From Roseibium porphyridii (GTDB taxonomy: Bacteria > Pseudomonadota > Alphaproteobacteria > Rhizobiales > Stappiaceae), in NCBI RefSeq assembly GCF_026191725.2, contig NZ_CP120863.1:1964001-2028000 (forward strand): a stretch of DNA of 64,000 nucleotides, written 5' to 3'. The translations under genes were made by a program, and so were the position numbers. Positions 9,169 to 17,732 of the stretch are shown one piece after another. How positions within the stretch are numbered: the first letter of the stretch is position 1; each line of letters begins with the position of its first letter. The notes beneath the pieces were generated by a model, which searched no databases, was not told the DNA's origin, and was given only the letters and a program-made list of their open reading frames with translations.

Positions 9169-11232
9169 ATGGCAATCGGAACAAACGGAAGAGGAAACGC
9201 CGCCGGCACTACGCCGCGCTGTATTGCACTAGTTGGTCCGTTCGGCAGTGGCAAAACCAGCTTGCTGGAAGCCCTTCTCGCGCGAACCGACAAGGTTGCG
9301 CGTCAAGGGTCAATCACGGATGGCAACACGGTCGGCGACGCTTCGCCGGAAGCACGTGCGCATGGGATGAGCGTTGAAATAAATGTCGCCGATGCAGACT
9401 ATCTGGGCGACCGCTTCGTCTTTGTTGACTGTCCGGGGTCAGTTGAATTCCTGAGCGAGATGGACGGAGCCCTAAGCGGAGCCGATATGGCCATCGTCGT
9501 CGCGGAGGATGACGAACGCAAGGTTCCGGCCTTGCAACTCATCCTGAAAGCTCTTGAAGCCCGCGCCATTCCGCGGGTTTTGTTTTTGAATAAGATCGAC
9601 AAAAGTACCCGTCGGGTGAGAGATGTGCTCAACGTGTTGCAGCCGGCCTCGGCAGTTCCGCTGGTGCTTCGACAGATACCTATCTGGGAAGACGGGCACG
9701 CGACAGGGTTTATCGATCTGGCGCTTGAAAGGGCCCATGTCTATCACGAGAAGGAACCAAGTACGCAGATCGACATGTCCGATGAGGATCTGGCGCGTGA
9801 ACATGAAGCGCGTTTCACGATGTTGGAGCATCTGGCAGACCACGATGACGACCTCATGGAAGCCCTGCTGGAAGACATTGCACCGGATCGCGAGCAGATT
9901 TTTGCCGATCTCGTCAATGAAATGCAGGATGGTCTTATCTGTCCTGTCTTCTTCGGGTCAGCCGAACATGGAAATGGTGTCAGCAAGCTGCTGAAGGCGC
10001 TTCGTCATGAAGTTCCGGTTGTCGATCGGCTGAGGGAACGCGTTCTGGACGGCGACAAAAAAGCGGCCCTGCAGGTGATCAAAACGCTGCACACACAACA
10101 TGGCGGGAAACTCTCCATAGCGCGCATTCTGGACGGTCAGCTTTCCGACGGCGACAGCCTGTTTCTCAATGGTGAAACAGAAATCAAGGTGTCTGGTCTT
10201 TTCAACGTTTTCGGCCAACATGCCGCCAAGATCGCAACCGCTGGCAAAGGAGATCTGGTTGCCCTTGGCCGGCTTGAACATGTCCAGACGGGCGACCTTA
10301 TTGCCTTCGAGGCAGGCAAAATCGCAGCCAAGCCGGCTGATGAGAGACGCAGTCCGGTACTTGCAACAGCAATTGCAGCGGCGCAGCGCAAAGATGAGGT
10401 TAGATTGTCGACCGCACTGACAAAGCTTGCCGAGGAAGATCCGTCGCTCACGATCAGTCAGAACCAGACAACAGCAGAAACACTGTTGGCAGGACAGGGT
10501 GAGATGCATTTACGGGTTGCCCAGGAAAGGTTGGCCGGAAAATACGGCTTGGACATAGCTGCCCATGCGCCGCATGTACCTTACGCCGAGACGATCCGGA
10601 CCAGCACAAAGGTGCGTGGCCGGCACAAGAAGCAATCTGGAGGGCACGGCCAGTTCGGTGATGTCGTGCTCGAGATCGCACCTTTGCCAAGGGGCGAGGG
10701 TCTTCAATTCAGCGATACGATCACCGGTGGCGTTGTTCCCAAACAGTATATTCCTTCAGTGCGGGACGGTGTCATGGATGCGCTCGGACAAGGTCCGCTT
10801 GGCTTCCCGGTGGTTGATGTTTCCATCTGCCTGACGGATGGGTCCTATCATTCCGTCGACAGTTCGGACCAGGCATTCAAGATGGCGGGTATCCTTGCCA
10901 TTCGTGAAGGACTTAAAGACTGCAAACCGGTGTTGCTCGAGCCGATCCACAAAGTGACGATTGCCTGTCCGAACGACGCGACTGCCCGAGTGAATGCGAT
11001 TGTCTCGGCCAGACGCGGTCAACTGCTCGGGTTCGACGCCAGGCCGGACTGGCCAGGCTGGGACGAGGTTCAGGCCCTGATGCCCGAAGCAGAGATCAGC
11101 GATCTGATCGTCGAGCTGCGGTCTGCAACGGCAGGGGTTGCCAGCTATATGTCGGCGTTCGACCATCTGGCGGAACTTTCCGGCAAGGCGGCAGATCAGG
11201 CTCTGCAGCGGTCAGGCAAGCAGGCTGCCTGA
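9169..11232 (+). CDS. Elongation factor G-like translational GTPase (paralogue)
   Basis: A 687-residue protein with the EF-G order of domains: a GTP-binding domain, a beta-barrel domain, then domains III-V (VPYAETIRTSTKVRGRHKKQSGGHGQFG is split across domains III/IV). The P-loop is intact (GPFGSGKTS, K29) as is NKID (141-144). The switch II motif reads DCPGS (87-91) instead of DTPGH, so the histidine that helps GTP hydrolysis in EF-G/EF-Tu is a serine. This is typical of a second EF-G-like family in alphaproteobacteria rather than of the main translocase, whose gene normally sits in the str operon. Start chosen for GAGAGG 6 nt upstream. Its cellular role is not known. Confidence 0.85.
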   Translation: MAIGTNGRGNAAGTTPRCIALVGPFGSGKTSLLEALLARTDKVARQGSITDGNTVGDASPEARAHGMSVEINVADADYLGDRFVFVDCPGSVEFLSEMDGALSGADMAIVVAEDDERKVPALQLILKALEARAIPRVLFLNKIDKSTRRVRDVLNVLQPASAVPLVLRQIPIWEDGHATGFIDLALERAHVYHEKEPSTQIDMSDEDLAREHEARFTMLEHLADHDDDLMEALLEDIAPDREQIFADLVNEMQDGLICPVFFGSAEHGNGVSKLLKALRHEVPVVDRLRERVLDGDKKAALQVIKTLHTQHGGKLSIARILDGQLSDGDSLFLNGETEIKVSGLFNVFGQHAAKIATAGKGDLVALGRLEHVQTGDLIAFEAGKIAAKPADERRSPVLATAIAAAQRKDEVRLSTALTKLAEEDPSLTISQNQTTAETLLAGQGEMHLRVAQERLAGKYGLDIAAHAPHVPYAETIRTSTKVRGRHKKQSGGHGQFGDVVLEIAPLPRGEGLQFSDTITGGVVPKQYIPSVRDGVMDALGQGPLGFPVVDVSICLTDGSYHSVDSSDQAFKMAGILAIREGLKDCKPVLLEPIHKVTIACPNDATARVNAIVSARRGQLLGFDARPDWPGWDEVQALMPEAEISDLIVELRSATAGVASYMSAFDHLAELSGKAADQALQRSGKQAA

Positions 11233-11251
11233 TGCGGGAATAGCGACTGAG

Positions 11252-11281
11252 TGAGAGGGCAACTTTCCCTCTCATTCTTTT
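11252..11281 (+). terminator. Terminator after the EF-G-like gene
   Basis: An 8-bp stem TGAGAGGG/CCCTCTCA with a 7-nt loop is followed by TTCTTTT. It begins 19 nt after the stop. Confidence 0.8.
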
Positions 11282-11422
11282 CAACTGGTTGTCGGGAGAA
11301 TGCAGCTACCACTTTGCTGTAAATTGGACGTCGTTCACATTCGTATTGCTAATGGTCACCAGGGCGTTATTTGCCATTGAACACCGATTTCGGTTCTCTT
11401 CAGGGCAAACAGGAGCCTGAGA

Positions 11423-12385
11423 ATGAATATATTGAAAAAGCGCAGCTGGGCGATTCCCGAGCGCGAAGCGACGCCGGAACATGTCTTCCTGAACCGTCGG
11501 CAGATCCTTGCAGGTCTGGCCGGTAGCGGCGCTCTGCTGGGCACAGGTCTCGGACTACGTCCGGCCTTTGCTGAAGAAGACCCAAGTGCGGGCCTCTATC
11601 CAGTGAAGCGTAACCCAGCCTTCACACTTGATCGCGACCTGACTGATGAGGAAGACGCGTCCACTTACAACAACTTTTACGAATTCGGCTCACACAAGCA
11701 GATCTGGCAGGCCGCGCAGGAACTCCAGATCCGGCCGTGGACGGTCACGCTAGATGGTCTTGTCGACAATCCGCAGATCGTGGATATCGACAAGCTCCTG
11801 AGTCAGATGCCACTCGAAGAGCGGCTTTACCGTCATCGTTGCGTGGAAGCCTGGTCGATGGCCGTGCCTTGGTCGGGATTTGAGCTTTCCGAACTGGTGA
11901 AGCTGGCCAGTCCCAAATCAAATGCGAAATACCTTCGATTTGAAACCTTCCTTGATCCCTCGGTCGCGAGTGGACAAAAACAGTCCTGGTATCCGTGGCC
12001 TTATGTTGAAGGCCTGACGCTGGAAGAGGCCACCAATGAACTGGCCTTCATGGCGACGGGCGTTTACGGCAAACCGCTCGCGAAACAATTCGGAGCGCCG
12101 ATCCGTCTGGTCACACCATGGAAATACGGTTTCAAGTGTATCAAGTCCGTCGTGCGCATCACCTTCACGGAAGAGCGGCCTGTCAGTTTCTGGGAAGAAA
12201 TTCAGCCCAAAGAATACGGCTTCTGGGCCAATGTGAATCCTTCGGTTCCGCACCGCCGTTGGCCACAGGACTCCGAGCGTTTGCTTGGGACGGATCAACG
12301 CCGACAGACACTTCTTTACAACGGCTATGAAGAACAGGTTGCCGGGATCTACAAGAACATGACGGGCGAATTGCTGTTCATGTAA
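11423..12385 (+). CDS. msrP: Protein-methionine-sulfoxide reductase catalytic subunit MsrP
   Basis: Periplasmic molybdopterin enzyme that reduces methionine sulfoxide in oxidised envelope proteins. The 320 residues match the family. The Tat signal is visible as NRRQILAGLAGSGALLG (RR at 25-26), as expected for a cofactor loaded in the cytosol. The molybdenum ligand is C140 in YRHRCVEAWSM, and the C-terminal half has the usual APIRLVTPWKYGFK. AGGAG precedes the start at 7 nt. The membrane haem partner MsrQ, usually the next gene, is absent: a terminator and 500 nt without genes follow. Confidence 0.93.
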   Translation: MNILKKRSWAIPEREATPEHVFLNRRQILAGLAGSGALLGTGLGLRPAFAEEDPSAGLYPVKRNPAFTLDRDLTDEEDASTYNNFYEFGSHKQIWQAAQELQIRPWTVTLDGLVDNPQIVDIDKLLSQMPLEERLYRHRCVEAWSMAVPWSGFELSELVKLASPKSNAKYLRFETFLDPSVASGQKQSWYPWPYVEGLTLEEATNELAFMATGVYGKPLAKQFGAPIRLVTPWKYGFKCIKSVVRITFTEERPVSFWEEIQPKEYGFWANVNPSVPHRRWPQDSERLLGTDQRRQTLLYNGYEEQVAGIYKNMTGELLFM

Positions 12386-12434
12386 ATGCAGATCGGTGCA
12401 TTGTGCGCTGCAATATAGTATAGGCAAAAAAAGA

Positions 12435-12466
12435 GCCGGGTCTTTAAGGACCCGGCAGTTTGTTTT
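12435..12466 (+). terminator. Terminator of msrP
   Basis: An 8-bp GCCGGGTC/GACCCGGC stem with a 6-nt loop is followed by a T-rich stretch (GTTTGTTTT). A-rich sequence before the stem might let it act weakly in the other direction. Confidence 0.85.
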
Positions 12467-12886
12467 GATTCACTGAAAACAGTAGAATCACCTTCCAGAG
12501 GGGAACAGCTGGTCTGGACATCACTGGGAGGAGGACGTGACGCCCGCGTGACCAACAGTACTGCTTATATGCAGTGCACAAGCTGCATAAACAAGAGGCA
12601 GCCGCGCAGATCTGCTATGCATTTTTCGCAGGGCTGATGTCCGGAAAATTCGTTTCCGATTTAAACTCAGTAAATTCAACGCTTTAGAAGGCCTGTTTTG
12701 AACCCGAATACTGCATTCAAGTTCGAATTTTGTATAAAATTATTTTTGGACAAAGCGGATTTTTATGGCCATTTCCTCAGAGAGCCCTGAACGAGGTGCT
12801 CAAATTCTGCACCCTTGTAGCCTGAATTACGAGCAGTTCAGGGGCGAGCTGACAGAGGCGAGGGGGCCAGCAGGACGCTTGCCAGG
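12467..12886. other. Gene-free convergent gap
   Basis: About 420 bases between the msrP terminator and the stop of the LysR gene. The centre (12650-12760) is AT-rich. I see no gene, RNA or repeat in it. Confidence 0.5.
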
Positions 12887-13783
12887 TCAATAAACCCAAT
12901 TCTCGGCGTTGGTCAGCAAGAATTCACGAAACGCTGTGACACGCGCCGTGTTCTTGAGTTCCGAAGGATAAACGAAATACGTGTCGAATGACGGCACCTT
13001 GTCTTCTTCTTCCGTGATCACCGGAACCATGTTGGACGCATGATCGATGATATAGTCCGGCAGCATTGCGATGCCGACGCCTGATTGAACGGCTCGCTTG
13101 ATGGCAACCAGATTGTTCACCTTGAGCGCTGAGCGACGCGGATCAGTCGAGCTTCGACCGGCGGTCTCCAGCCAATTCATGGATCGCAAATAGGCTGGTG
13201 CCTGTTCGCCAAACGTGATGATACGGTGGTTGTCGATGTCTTCGATCGTGGACGGTGCGCCAAAGCGGTGCAGATATTCCGGCGCGGCGAAAACGTGAAA
13301 GTGCACGGTGAAGAGTTTGCGCTGGATCAGATCCGGCTGAGTGGGCTGGCGCAGCCGGATAGCGACATCTGCCTCACGCATACCAAGATCAAGCTCGTCA
13401 TCGTCAAAAATCAGATGCAGGTCAACGTCTGGGTATAGATCGATGAAGTTCTTGATGCGTGACGTGAGCCAGGTGGACCCCAGACCTACCGTCGTGGTGA
13501 CGCGCAGTGCTCCTGAAGGTTTTTCCTTGCTGTCGGTCAGGCTTGTCTGAACCGCTTCGAGTTTCATCAACACATCTGATGCGGTCCGGTAGAGCAGCTC
13601 CCCTTGTTCCGTCAGCAAAAGACCGCGTGCGTGGCGATGAAAGAGCGGGACGCCGAGATCCTGCTCAAGCGCACTGACTTGCCGGCTGACGGCGGACTGG
13701 CTCATGTGCAGGCTGTCGCCGGCATGAGTGAAGCTGCCAGCCTGAGCGGCCGCATGAAAAATTCGCAGTTTGTCCCAATCCAT
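12887..13783 (-). CDS. lsrB: LysR-type regulator, LsrB/VtlR family
   Basis: A 298-residue LysR regulator with an N-terminal winged HTH (MDWDKLRIFHAAAQAGSF, recognition helix around SQSAVSRQVSALEQ) and a two-lobed effector domain. The sequence and its place directly downstream of trxB match LsrB (Sinorhizobium, Agrobacterium) and VtlR (Brucella), which control envelope, oxidative-stress and small-RNA genes. The gap to trxB is 54 nt on the same strand, so co-transcription is likely. The whole protein contains no cysteine, which is unexpected if it senses oxidants through thiols as reported for some rhizobial LsrB proteins. The symbol is by family; the regulon here is unknown. Confidence 0.85.
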   Translation of the reverse strand: MDWDKLRIFHAAAQAGSFTHAGDSLHMSQSAVSRQVSALEQDLGVPLFHRHARGLLLTEQGELLYRTASDVLMKLEAVQTSLTDSKEKPSGALRVTTTVGLGSTWLTSRIKNFIDLYPDVDLHLIFDDDELDLGMREADVAIRLRQPTQPDLIQRKLFTVHFHVFAAPEYLHRFGAPSTIEDIDNHRIITFGEQAPAYLRSMNWLETAGRSSTDPRRSALKVNNLVAIKRAVQSGVGIAMLPDYIIDHASNMVPVITEEEDKVPSFDTYFVYPSELKNTARVTAFREFLLTNAENWVY

Positions 13784-13837
13784 GCGTGCCCCTCCACAGG
13801 ACGTAGCGGGCCCGGCAGTTTCGGGCCCGACGGCGGG

Positions 13838-14806
13838 CTATTCAGCCGCCTGTTGGGTGGTTTCGATCTCGTGTTCGGCCAAAAATTTCTCCGCTTCAAG
13901 CGCTGCCATGCAGCCCATACCGGCGGCGGTTACGGCCTGGCGATAGATGTCGTCCGTTACATCACCGGCTGCATAGACACCCGGGATAGAGGTCTTTGTC
14001 GAGTCCGGTGCCGTTTCCAGGTAGCCGTTGGGCTTCAGCCCAAGCTGATCCTTGAAGAGTTCCACGGAAGGTGCATGACCGATGGCAATGAAAACACCGT
14101 CAGCGGAGATTTCCTGAGTGCTGCCGCTCTGGGTGTTCTTGAGACGCACGCCGGTTACGGCCTTCGGTTCGCCTCCACCCAGTATTTCATCAACCTGATG
14201 GTCCCAAATCACTTCGATTTTCGGGTTCTTGAACAGACGATCCTGAAGGATCTTTTCCGCGCGCAGATTGTCTCTGCGGTGAACAAGGGTCACCTTGGAC
14301 GCAAGATTTGCCAGGTAGAGCGCTTCTTCAACTGCCGTGTTGCCACCGCCAACAACCACGACTTCCTTGTTGCGGTAGAAGAAGCCGTCGCATGTCGCAC
14401 ATGCCGAAACGCCAGCCCCCATATAGTCCTGTTCCGACGGCAGCCCGAGCCAGCGTGCTTGCGCCCCGGTGGCGATAACAAGCGTATCGGCGGTGAAGAC
14501 AGTACCGCTGTCGGCCTCCAGGCGGAAAGGACGCTGGGACAGGTCAGCCTTGGTGATTGTGTCGTAGACAATCTTCGTGCCGACATTTTCAGCTTGCTTT
14601 TGCATCTGTTCCATCAGCCAAGGGCCCATCACGGGATCGGCAAAACCAGGGTAGTTTTCAACGTCCGTTGTGATGGTCAGCTGTCCGCCTGGCTGAATGC
14701 CAGCGACAAGCGTCGGCTCGATCATTGCGCGCGCGGCATAAATGGCAGCCGTATATCCGGCCGGCCCGGAGCCGATGATCAGAAGTTTGCTGTGTTCTGT
14801 GCTCAT
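13838..14806 (-). CDS. trxB: Thioredoxin-disulfide reductase
   Basis: Cytosolic FAD/NADPH enzyme that keeps thioredoxin reduced. The 322 residues match the low-molecular-weight bacterial class. Visible are the FAD-binding IIGSGPAGYTAAIYAAR, the redox pair C136-A-T-C139 in SACATCDGFF, the NADPH-binding VVGGGNTAVEEAL and the C-terminal FAD motif GVYAAGDVTDD. The stop lies 54 nt from the start of lsrB and the start 47 nt after the ELM1-family gene, giving a probable ELM1-trxB-lsrB operon. Confidence 0.96.
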   Translation of the reverse strand: MSTEHSKLLIIGSGPAGYTAAIYAARAMIEPTLVAGIQPGGQLTITTDVENYPGFADPVMGPWLMEQMQKQAENVGTKIVYDTITKADLSQRPFRLEADSGTVFTADTLVIATGAQARWLGLPSEQDYMGAGVSACATCDGFFYRNKEVVVVGGGNTAVEEALYLANLASKVTLVHRRDNLRAEKILQDRLFKNPKIEVIWDHQVDEILGGGEPKAVTGVRLKNTQSGSTQEISADGVFIAIGHAPSVELFKDQLGLKPNGYLETAPDSTKTSIPGVYAAGDVTDDIYRQAVTAAGMGCMAALEAEKFLAEHEIETTQQAAE

Positions 14807-14853
14807 GGTCGCCCCTTTGTCCTGTTCAAGTGTTCTTGCCTGGCGGCGAAAAA

Positions 14854-15855
14854 TCAGTCTGCCGGCTCGTTGTTGTCATTCCGTCGCAGTGCCGCGTAAT
14901 CGGCAAGGATGCGTTCGGCAATAACGGGCGTGGCATCTATCGGCTCGTAGGTAGTGGTTTTCAGCGCACCTGGAAAGGGGTGAATCGCACCCAGTCGCTG
15001 CAAAGTCCCCAAAAACCGGGTGATTTTTGCGTGACCACCGCCTGGATGAAAGACATGGATGGGTTTGCCGGTGGCGGTTGCTTCACCGATCATGTTGGTG
15101 GAGTCGGCTGTGGCAACGATCGCATCGGCCTTCGCCAGAAAAGTCCCATAGGGGTTCGGAGGTTCGCCCGTCCAATAAAGATGTCCCCCGGACTTGGCGA
15201 GACTGGCAAGCCCATAGGCCAGACCCGGTGGCGTACGCCGGGAGGCGGTGATCATCAGACTGGCGCCCTGATGGGCAATTTCCCGCAAACCGGTCAGGAG
15301 GACGTTCTGGTCGTCTTCGCTGAAGGTGTGATGTCGGCTGTCGCCACCGATCAGCACTGCGACTCGCGGCGTGGCGAGTTTGTCTATTTCCGGCGACTTT
15401 TGCGCTCTCAATTCATCCAGTTTGGATACAGAAAAGCGGTGTGGAGACGTCGGTGTTACGAGAACATTGCGACCACGTAGCGCGTCATGCTCCGGGACCC
15501 AGATCAAGTCTGCGCTGTCAGGTCCGGTCCGAGGGTCCTTCAAGAAAACCGTGAATGTGTGTCCTTTGGAGCGCCGCTTGATACGCCGAAGGTAAGCCAC
15601 AGCCCTGCGGCCGGACGCAATAGCCAAATCCGGATAGGGAGGCGCGATCGGGCTCCCTGGCCTCTTCTCCCACTCACGAGGATCAGTCGGACCAAATGGC
15701 AGCCACCAGGAAAAGGGCGGACGTGGACAAATTGTGCGGGTTTCGAAGGGAACGCAAAGGGCTTCGGCAACACCTGCACATTGCGCAAGATCACCGGCCT
15801 TGCCGTCGGTGAGAACCCAAATCGAGGATGGGGAAATCTCCGGCATGGTTCGCAT
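14854..15855 (-). CDS. Mitochondrial fission ELM1 family protein (DUF1022)
   Basis: A 333-residue protein with the family features WVLTDGKAGDLAQC at residue 13, a central VAVLIGGDSRHH, a TASRRTPPG stretch and the C-terminal DSTNMIGEATATGKPIHVF. The overall shape resembles a GT-B glycosyltransferase fold. Plant ELM1 recruits dynamin to mitochondria; the bacterial role is unknown and the family name says little about it. It is first in the leftward run with trxB and lsrB and diverges from an Lrp-type regulator. ATG 15855 or the ATG three codons later could be used. Confidence 0.85.
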   Translation of the reverse strand: MRTMPEISPSSIWVLTDGKAGDLAQCAGVAEALCVPFETRTICPRPPFSWWLPFGPTDPREWEKRPGSPIAPPYPDLAIASGRRAVAYLRRIKRRSKGHTFTVFLKDPRTGPDSADLIWVPEHDALRGRNVLVTPTSPHRFSVSKLDELRAQKSPEIDKLATPRVAVLIGGDSRHHTFSEDDQNVLLTGLREIAHQGASLMITASRRTPPGLAYGLASLAKSGGHLYWTGEPPNPYGTFLAKADAIVATADSTNMIGEATATGKPIHVFHPGGGHAKITRFLGTLQRLGAIHPFPGALKTTTYEPIDATPVIAERILADYAALRRNDNNEPAD

Positions 15856-16068
15856 TGTCGGGAGGGGTTCCCCTATCGTAATCTTTCGAAATCGTGCGCA
15901 ATTTTGTTATAGTCTTGCACAAACGCGCAAAAAATCATACTCCGGCACAAGGACAGATACGTTAGCGCGGGACGGTTCGCGCCCGCAAGACGCCAACGCG
16001 CCCCGGGTGAATCATCCACATCTTGGTCCATCCCGGACGACCCAAGGCGGAGCTAAAAGGAGACGGAT

Positions 16069-16536
16069 TTGAAAGCGCGGCTCGATGCCATTGACTGGCA
16101 GATCCTGAAAGAATTGCAAGCGGACGGGCGAATGACCAACGTGGAGTTGGCGCGGCGCGTCGGCATATCCGCTCCACCGTGTTTACGCCGGGTGAGGGCG
16201 CTCGAAGAGGCCGGACTGATTCTCGGATATAGGACGCTGCTGGATGAAAAGCAGCTAGGCTACGACGTCACCGCTTTTGCCATGGTGGGTTTGCATAGCC
16301 AGACTGAGGCCGATCTGATCGCATTTGAGGAAACAGTCCAGAAGTGGCCGCTCGTGCGAGAGAGCTACATGTTGTCCGGCGAGGTTGATTTCCTGTTGAA
16401 ATGTGTCGCGCCAGACCTGCAGACGTTCCAGAATTTCGTCATCCGGGAACTGACGGCAGCTCCAAATGTCGACAGCGTGCGTACGGCCCTGACAATCCGT
16501 CGGACCAAAGATGAGCCTGTCGTACCAATCGATTGA
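16069..16536 (+). CDS. Lrp/AsnC family transcriptional regulator
   Basis: A 155-residue regulator: an N-terminal HTH (DAIDWQILKELQADGRMTNV then ELARRVGISAPPCLRRVRAL) and a C-terminal RAM ligand-binding domain (residues about 65-145). The start is TTG at 16069, supported by AAGGAGA 6 nt upstream. In many Hyphomicrobiales an Lrp-type gene lies next to trxB, as here, in divergent orientation to the ELM1-trxB-lsrB run. The roughly 210-nt shared upstream region probably carries both promoters. The ligand is presumably an amino acid, but this cannot be read from sequence. Confidence 0.9.
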   Translation: MKARLDAIDWQILKELQADGRMTNVELARRVGISAPPCLRRVRALEEAGLILGYRTLLDEKQLGYDVTAFAMVGLHSQTEADLIAFEETVQKWPLVRESYMLSGEVDFLLKCVAPDLQTFQNFVIRELTAAPNVDSVRTALTIRRTKDEPVVPID

Positions 16537-16553
16537 ATTTTACCTGAGGCCGG

Positions 16554-17027
16554 TCAGTCCTGCCGGTCACCGATGTTGCTGAGGCGCTTGCGCAAGCGGC
16601 CCATGACCGAAATATCCCTGAGAGCGGTTGCCACCAGCGTGAAGGCAACGCTGAGAAGTGCACAGGTGGTCAGGATGGCGATCGGCAGCCATTGATCGTA
16701 GTGGAATGTGTTCAATGCCTGGTCAACCGGCTCCAGGCCGGAATAAAGACGCCCGCGCATGGTGTCGCGGAAGGTGCCAAGTTCCAGGGATCCTTGCTTG
16801 AAATAGCGAAGGCCGAGGACCAGAAGTATCACCGACATGGCAAGCGCTACCAGAAAGCCGAAAACACGCAGGGCAAATCCAAACGAATTCTCGTGCCTGC
16901 GCTTGATCAAGCGTTTGAATGCCAGTCTCTCGCGACCAGTCAGCTTGGAGAACGCAAACCAGCGATAGGCCCACAATGGAACCGAGATCACCAGCAACCA
17001 TACGCCAATTGCATGAAAGACCATCAC
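16554..17027 (-). CDS. Hypothetical membrane protein with three TM segments
   Basis: A 157-residue protein not assigned to a family. Three hydrophobic helices are visible, at about residues 4-22, 54-74 and 113-134. The loop between the first two is short and very basic (KLTGRERLAFKRLIKRRHENS), so it probably lies in the cytoplasm. The roughly 38-residue loop between the second and third would then be periplasmic. The tail is basic (RLRKRLSN). It converges on the Lrp-type gene with a 17-nt gap and lies downstream of greA on the same strand. Confidence 0.65.
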   Translation of the reverse strand: MMVFHAIGVWLLVISVPLWAYRWFAFSKLTGRERLAFKRLIKRRHENSFGFALRVFGFLVALAMSVILLVLGLRYFKQGSLELGTFRDTMRGRLYSGLEPVDQALNTFHYDQWLPIAILTTCALLSVAFTLVATALRDISVMGRLRKRLSNIGDRQD

Positions 17028-17135
17028 TTGCTCTCCGACACGTGCCGGTTGCTACTTTAGCGATAGACCGGCAGGCGTCAAAGGGTAAAGCGGTAGAAAA
17101 GTTGCTTGAAAATGAGTTGCTTGCGAAGCTCTGGT

Positions 17136-17609
17136 CTACATGAACCTGACTTCGACGATCTCATAGGAGCGAGCACCGCCGGGAGCTGCGACTTCAACAC
17201 TGTCGCCAACCGACTTGCCGATCAAAGCGCGCGCGATGGGAGACGAAATCGAGACCTTGTTGTGCTTCACGTCGGATTCGACGTCGCCAACGATCATGTA
17301 TTTCTTTTCTTCTTCCGTGTCCTCGTCGATCAGGGAAACGGTCGCACCGAATTTGACGATCTCGCCGTCAAGTTTGGTCACGTCGATAACCTCGGCACGG
17401 GACAGCTTGTCTTCCAGTTCCGCAATGCGGCCTTCGTTCAGGCTCTGTGCTTCTTTGGCTGCATGGTATTCTGCGTTTTCCGACAGGTCGCCATGTGCGC
17501 GTGCTTCAGCAATGGCATCAACGATGCGCGGACGCTCAACCGTGGTACGTTCCTTCAGCTCATCCTGAAGCATTTTGTAACCGGCAGAGGTCATCGGAAC
17601 TTTTTCCAT
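17136..17609 (-). CDS. greA: Transcription elongation factor GreA
   Basis: Binds in the secondary channel of RNA polymerase and rescues backtracked complexes by stimulating transcript cleavage. The 157 residues are the standard length. The N-terminal coiled coil (about residues 1-75) carries the acidic tip with [15 protein letters not shown], and the C-terminal FKBP-like domain contains [21 protein letters not shown]. It follows carB on the same strand after a 123-nt gap. Confidence 0.96.
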   Translation of the reverse strand: MEKVPMTSAGYKMLQDELKERTTVERPRIVDAIAEARAHGDLSENAEYHAAKEAQSLNEGRIAELEDKLSRAEVIDVTKLDGEIVKFGATVSLIDEDTEEEKKYMIVGDVESDVKHNKVSISSPIARALIGKSVGDSVEVAAPGGARSYEIVEVRFM

Positions 17610-17732
17610 GGGTCTCAGACCTTCAGCTTATTGGGTCCTCTTCTCATCTCTTCTTAAAGGACCGCGCTTCTACAAAAACAAACCAAGCCGGGAAAGGCGC
17701 GCTTTCCCGGCCGGTCAACGAGTATAATAGCC

